This document shows, one piece after another, positions 59,936 to 64,000 of a DNA stretch of 64,000 nt; within the stretch, counting starts at the first letter, position 1; the number at the start of each line of letters is the position of its first letter. The position numbers and the translations under genes were made by a program. The notes beneath the pieces were generated by a model, which worked only from the letters and a program-made list of their open reading frames with translations, searched no databases and was not told the origin of the DNA. Source of the DNA: Sialis fuliginosa (lineage: Eukaryota > Arthropoda > Insecta > Megaloptera > Sialidae); contig OY540816.1 of NCBI GenBank assembly GCA_961205875.1, positions 19,788,701-19,852,700 of the forward strand, read 5' to 3'.

Positions 59936-61577
59936 CCACTTTTCAAATAAAAAAATAAATACTTTATAAAACTAAAATTAAGAAGTACCAGTTAACAGAA
60001 TTTTCCTCTAGAGCTTATATTATCAATGCTTTATTTATCAATTAACAATTTTCATTCAATTTAACAAATAAAAAGAAAAGTCTGTTCGTGTGAAACCGCA
60101 CGCTGTTCCAAGATCAGTATAACCAGCATTCTTTAGTGATCTTAAACAACTATTATATAATCCTTTTGTACCAATTTAATACCCCTCCCCCTCACACTTC
60201 ACCCACATAATAAATAAATAACCCTACCTCCGACTATAATTAATTTTATGTAAGGAAAATAGCACTGCTAAAAGAGATGAACAACATTTAGTAAATTCTT
60301 TGAAGATTTGACACGGGGATGTTTCGTCCCAATCTCGAGAGATATCACCCCCACCTCCGATCCTATATCTACTTTCTACCCCCACCCATTTACCTCTTTC
60401 TGTGTTCACTTCTTCTTTTGCCTGCCTTCTTGACGGGGTAACCTATAAGTCGCTTTTAACAATCGGCTGTAGATGCAAGATCCGGATTGAAACACTTTTA
60501 GTGCTCCTTTCCGAAATCGGAAAAATTGTGTCCGTCTGTCTGTCTGTCACAGCCTTCTTGCTACTGAACCTTTTGTGGATTAATAATAGATTTGCATTGA
60601 AAAAATAAAATTATAAGTTTTTGGCACTTTTTAAGAGGGGTAAATGGATTACTAAAAAATTTATATTAATCAAAACATGGCGAGTGGGGTATCATATGAA
60701 AGCTGACAATTCAAAGAATTTATATATGTAAACAAATTAAACAAATATTTTTTCTTTTGTCCTGAACCGATTTTGATGGGATTTTCATTGTTAGAAAACC
60801 TAAAACCCTATAGTTATGCTATAATTTACAATTGATAATTTCTTGAGATAAGTATTAAGTAATAAAAAAAAACAGTTGTATGAGTTGAATTTATAACCCT
60901 AAAGTCAGGAGTTATATAATTTATCTTCTATTCCAGTGGTCTCCAAAGTGGGGCACGCAAAGTTTCCTTTCAAAATAACTACTGTATCTGTGTTACATTA
61001 TATTTTATATTACATTATGTTATAGGGAGAATAACTTATAATTATTTCTATCTTATGGGTACGGGATCAAAAAAGTTTATGAATATATTTTCAATAAAAT
61101 GTTTGAAAAAAATTAGGTCTGCACGTCGAGACGATATTTTTCCCGGTCTCGTCTCGGTCACGTATACGAGACGAGATGGTTTTAATTTACACGAGACGTT
61201 ACTTGACTAGTATGCAGTTTTAAAAATAATTGATTTAAAAAATACATTTTCCCTTAATCCGCACCTGCTTTATTCTCTGCTGTCAGATAAGTTAAAGGAA
61301 AACCGGAGTGTATAAATTTTAATGCTGATTTTCATTTTAAACCTATCGACTACGTTAGCTACAACTTAGCGGTAAGATGTGCGTTAGTATGTCTACACAT
61401 GTACATATATGTATATATTTACATGTATGTTTGTATGGGTGTGCGTGTAACTTAAGTTAATATATATAATTTAAATTGTATAATTTGCCATCCGCGACCG
61501 TATAATTGTATTTAGGCGTTATTTTGTGTTTAATTGTCGCGGAAACGAGTCACTACATGCGAAGGAATTTAATTTAT
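59936..61577. other. A+T-rich DNA with element fragments
   Basis: GTCTGTCTGTCTGTCACAGC near 60534 and CCAGTGGTCTCCAAAGTGGG near 60938 (hAT-like terminus) are unpaired fragments. CGAGACGAGATGG and GTCTCGTCTCGG near 61145-61175 form a short stem. No gene. Confidence 0.4.
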
Positions 61578-61578
61578 T

Positions 61579-61995
61579 AGCAAGGGTTGCGCGGGGAAGG
61601 AAGCGCTGCGGAGGGTGGTAGAGGAACTGCAGGGCTTTGCAAATATCCCAAGGACGAATTCATAGGTATATAGAAAAGGCTTGGATGTTATTTATTATAT
61701 AATTTATTTATTTATTAAATTATTTAAGTTATTAACAAGGGTTGCACGAGGGAGGAAGTTCTGCAGAGGGTTGTAGAGGAACTGCAAGTGTTTGCAAATA
61801 TCCCAAGGACGAATTCATAGGTATATAGAAAAGGCTTGGATGTTATTTATTATTTAATTTATTTATTAATTAATTTATTAAATTATTTAATTTATTAACA
61901 AGGGTTGCGCGAAGAAGGAAGTGCTACAGAGGGTGGTAGAGGAACTGCAGGGCTTTGCAAATAAACCAAGGATGAATTATTTGGTATATATGGCT
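61579..61995 (+). repeat. Three tandem units (155-163 bp) with a conserved ~28-codon frame
   Basis: CAAGGGTTGC begins units at 61581, 61736 and 61899. Each unit has a less A+T-rich core of ~85 bp and an A+T spacer of TTTATTTATT-like sequence. In all three the core reads in one frame without indels: (S/N)KGC, then E(V/A)L, RRVVEELQ or QRVVEELQ, then FAN.PR, stopping at TCATAG in the first two units and running slightly longer in the third. A multiplied exon or gene fragment is possible. So is a plain minisatellite, since changes between units include many that alter the amino acid. Confidence 0.8.
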
Positions 61996-62836
61996 CGGAT
62001 GTTTTAGTTAATTTAAAATTGTTTATCGAATTTAAAAAAAAATGGAATAAGTGTATTAACTTGTAGATTTTTAGCTCATCTAGAGTAGAGTTAGAAGTTT
62101 TTAGATGTCTTGTTTCCTAGTTTTTAGGATTCAATAGAAAACTAGGAACCCTTATAGTTTTGCTTTATCCGTCCGTTTGTCTGTCTATATAAATTTTATA
62201 CCGATTAAGATGAAATTTGGTATACAGACGTATTTAGATTGATAACCCAAAAACAGAAATGATGAGATTTTTCAAAAAAATATTTTAGATAGGTCTCCTA
62301 AAATGCAACAAAAAATGTCATATAACCTTGTGATTTTAACCCTTCAGTTACGATATATTTGCGTTCAAAGTCGTTTTCAGAGCGTCCCCTCCCTCTATTT
62401 CCTAAACTATCGATATAAAAAAAATCTTTAAAAAATGTAGCTTTTAATTAGTACTTTCAATGAAAATTATAACGAATACTGTCAAAAAGTTTTGGAACCT
62501 CTACCATAAACATTCTTCCCCAAATCATAAACATCTCACATACATATTTTCGCATCTTACCTTATACGTTACATAAAGTTAACTAAAACTTCCTCATTTA
62601 TTCATCAATGTCATCCTTATACACATTACTTCTATCTTCTCTCTTGTCTGTAACATTGCATTGCTTGCTTCTGTTCATTGTGACATGAATGCATTCAGCG
62701 CCATCTGAATTACATGAAGTATTCAGGAACTATCAGCATATCTAGACGTTTAATTCAATTAAGTTTTTATAGTGACAGATAACAGAGTATTTAAGATGCT
62801 GTATGACATAAAATTGTATTAGAGTGCACTGAAATA
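61996..62836 (+). repeat. Interspersed repeat family K (62100-62470) and flanking DNA
   Basis: AGTTTTTAGGATTCAATAGA, CTAGGAACCCTTATAG, ATGAAATTTGGTATACAGAC, CCAAAAACAGAAATGATGAG and CCCTTCAGTTACGATATA match the 30.9-kb copy. Nothing further is recognised up to 62836. Confidence 0.65.
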
Positions 62837-63517
62837 CAGGCTGTCTATAAAGTTTCGATTAGTTTTTGTTCTAGGGATCAATTCCTAGTTGAGGGAAGTT
62901 AACATAATAACAGAAAATAGCTATATTGGGGTACGTCCAATTTCACCAATCTATGTTACCAGTCTGTTTGTGCTAACAGCTTGGTATCTGTCTGATGAAT
63001 AGCAAAATGCTGGTTGGTCTATTAGAGTCGAGTTTATGCGTTAATTAAATGAAACTTGGTTCAACAAGAGCGAATTTTCGATTTCAAATTTCAAAGAACA
63101 TAACATGTTTAATAAGAAATTGAATTACATTTACTTGCAGTCTCAGCAGAAGTTTGGTATACTTTTAACCTTGAAAAGTTGTGCTTATAGTTTCAAGTTT
63201 TACACATACTTGAAGTATATCAAGCTATGTGTTATGATCTTCTTCTTCTTCTCGCAAATGACTACAATTAAATTTATTTGCATTTATATGTAACCAAGTT
63301 AAGAGACATACTTGTCAAATATGGCTTCTCATATGCCCTTGTGGGTTTAATGACTTAAACAAACGAAAATTATGTTAGTAGCAATTCGGCTCGAAGGACC
63401 ATAAATATATTGGCTCGAAAACCACTTCTTTCAAATACACCCAGCATTTTTTTCAACTTTCTTCAACTAGAACAAAAACGAGAATTATTAAATGGATCAA
63501 AACTTTATAGACACCTG
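62837..63517. mobile_element. TA-flanked DNA element, 681 bp
   Basis: CAGGCTGTCTATAAAGTTT at the left is the inverse of AAACTTTATAGACACCTG at the right, with TTTTTGTTCTAG / CTAGAACAAAAA just inside. TA lies on both sides. The enclosed 62-codon frame is too short for a transposase, so the copy is non-autonomous, probably mariner-like. Confidence 0.8.
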
Positions 63518-64000
63518 TATTTGCAAAATAAGTTTTATCGATTTTCTATAACTTTGCTGTTTATTGAAGAGTTCTGCTGTGATGTATGACGAAACGTTGG
63601 ATCAGATGACGACTTACATCTATATTCCAATAAGTATATTAATAAAAATATCGATTTTTTGACGGTTCAATTTTACCTACCTATGATTTGGTCCAGCAAT
63701 TAAAATTTCAACAGTAACATCTTTGAGTGACAGGTTAATTAATATTAAATTTTAATTTATTATTAATACAAAGAAAATAAAGCACGATAAATTGAAAAAG
63801 AGTGGAATTTAATAATTTCCTTTTCAAAATATTACAGAAATCCTATTTTTAACAAATCAATTTGATTAAATTCTTGCTAATTAGTTTTTTTCTAAGGAAT
63901 GTTCGATGATATGGCAATTATGAAATTAGTCTTTTGTATAAAGTTTTAATAAGCTGGCATAGGTTGTACATTTGTTCTTTAATTTTAAGGATTTATTTTC
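63518..64000. other. A+T-rich DNA to the window edge
   Basis: No gene or element recognised. Confidence 0.35.

Noticed and set aside
62837..63517. Endogenous viral element
   Set aside because: No reverse transcriptase, integrase, capsid or polymerase motif in any frame; inverted ends and TA flanks show a DNA transposon.

Overview
The window looks like nuclear DNA of an insect: it is very A+T-rich, has almost no long open reading frames, and is crowded with small DNA transposons (hAT, TA-target mariner/pogo-like, Helitron-like), foldback elements and short tandem duplications. A (TTAGG)n-type telomeric tract at 9181-9205 fits the usual insect telomere unit. Some repeat termini (Helitron-like ends near 4880, 5322, 10164 and 16873; a TACGGAACCCTA-type tail near 31185) resemble repeats I associate with Lepidoptera, but I cannot fix the order. 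No tRNA, rRNA, CRISPR or prokaryotic gene organisation is visible. Most short ORFs are chance frames inside repeats.

The clearest gene is one that a plain ORF scan cannot show. On the minus strand, 39082-37713, five short exons joined by four compact GT-AG introns encode a protein ending in a DUF4806-like domain. One in-frame stop and one 1-nt deletion in a poly-A run break it, so it is a recent pseudogene. It lies inside a 6.3-kb transposon (36671-42987) with CACTGTTAAAAATT inverted termini, TA flanks and long arrays of GTAATTTTAC-like subterminal repeats. A separate 1.8-kb hAT element (39573-41370, exact 8-bp duplication TTCTATAC) has inserted into it. That hAT element is itself a giant palindrome whose loop keeps the end of a cysteine-rich CXC-like reading frame.

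Outside the repeats a few richer, single-copy islands look like promoters or 5' exons. The best is 9526-9756: two CACGTG boxes around a TATATAAAA box, then a 26-codon first exon with a transmembrane-like segment, compatible with a tetraspanin N-terminus. Weaker candidates lie near 6955, 27674, 45954 and 55924. At 51567/51568 on the plus strand a long T-tract and CAG run directly into GTAAGA, followed 33 nt later by GTAAGTGAG. This is the layout of a recursive splice site (ratchet point) with a downstream RS-exon. If it belongs to the transcript starting near 9.57 kb, much of the window would be one giant first intron filled with transposons.

Layout: 1-9.3 kb repeats and desert; 6.7-7.0 and 9.3-9.8 kb candidate 5' ends; 10-27 kb Helitron, foldback and MITE families; 27-36 kb further MITEs; 36.67-42.99 kb the nested transposon; 43-51 kb hAT MITEs, a 0.7-kb hairpin and a CRE-type promoter candidate; 51.57 kb the ratchet point; 52-60 kb repeats plus a promoter-like island at 55.8 kb; 61.6 kb a three-copy repeat with a conserved reading frame; 62-64 kb repeats.
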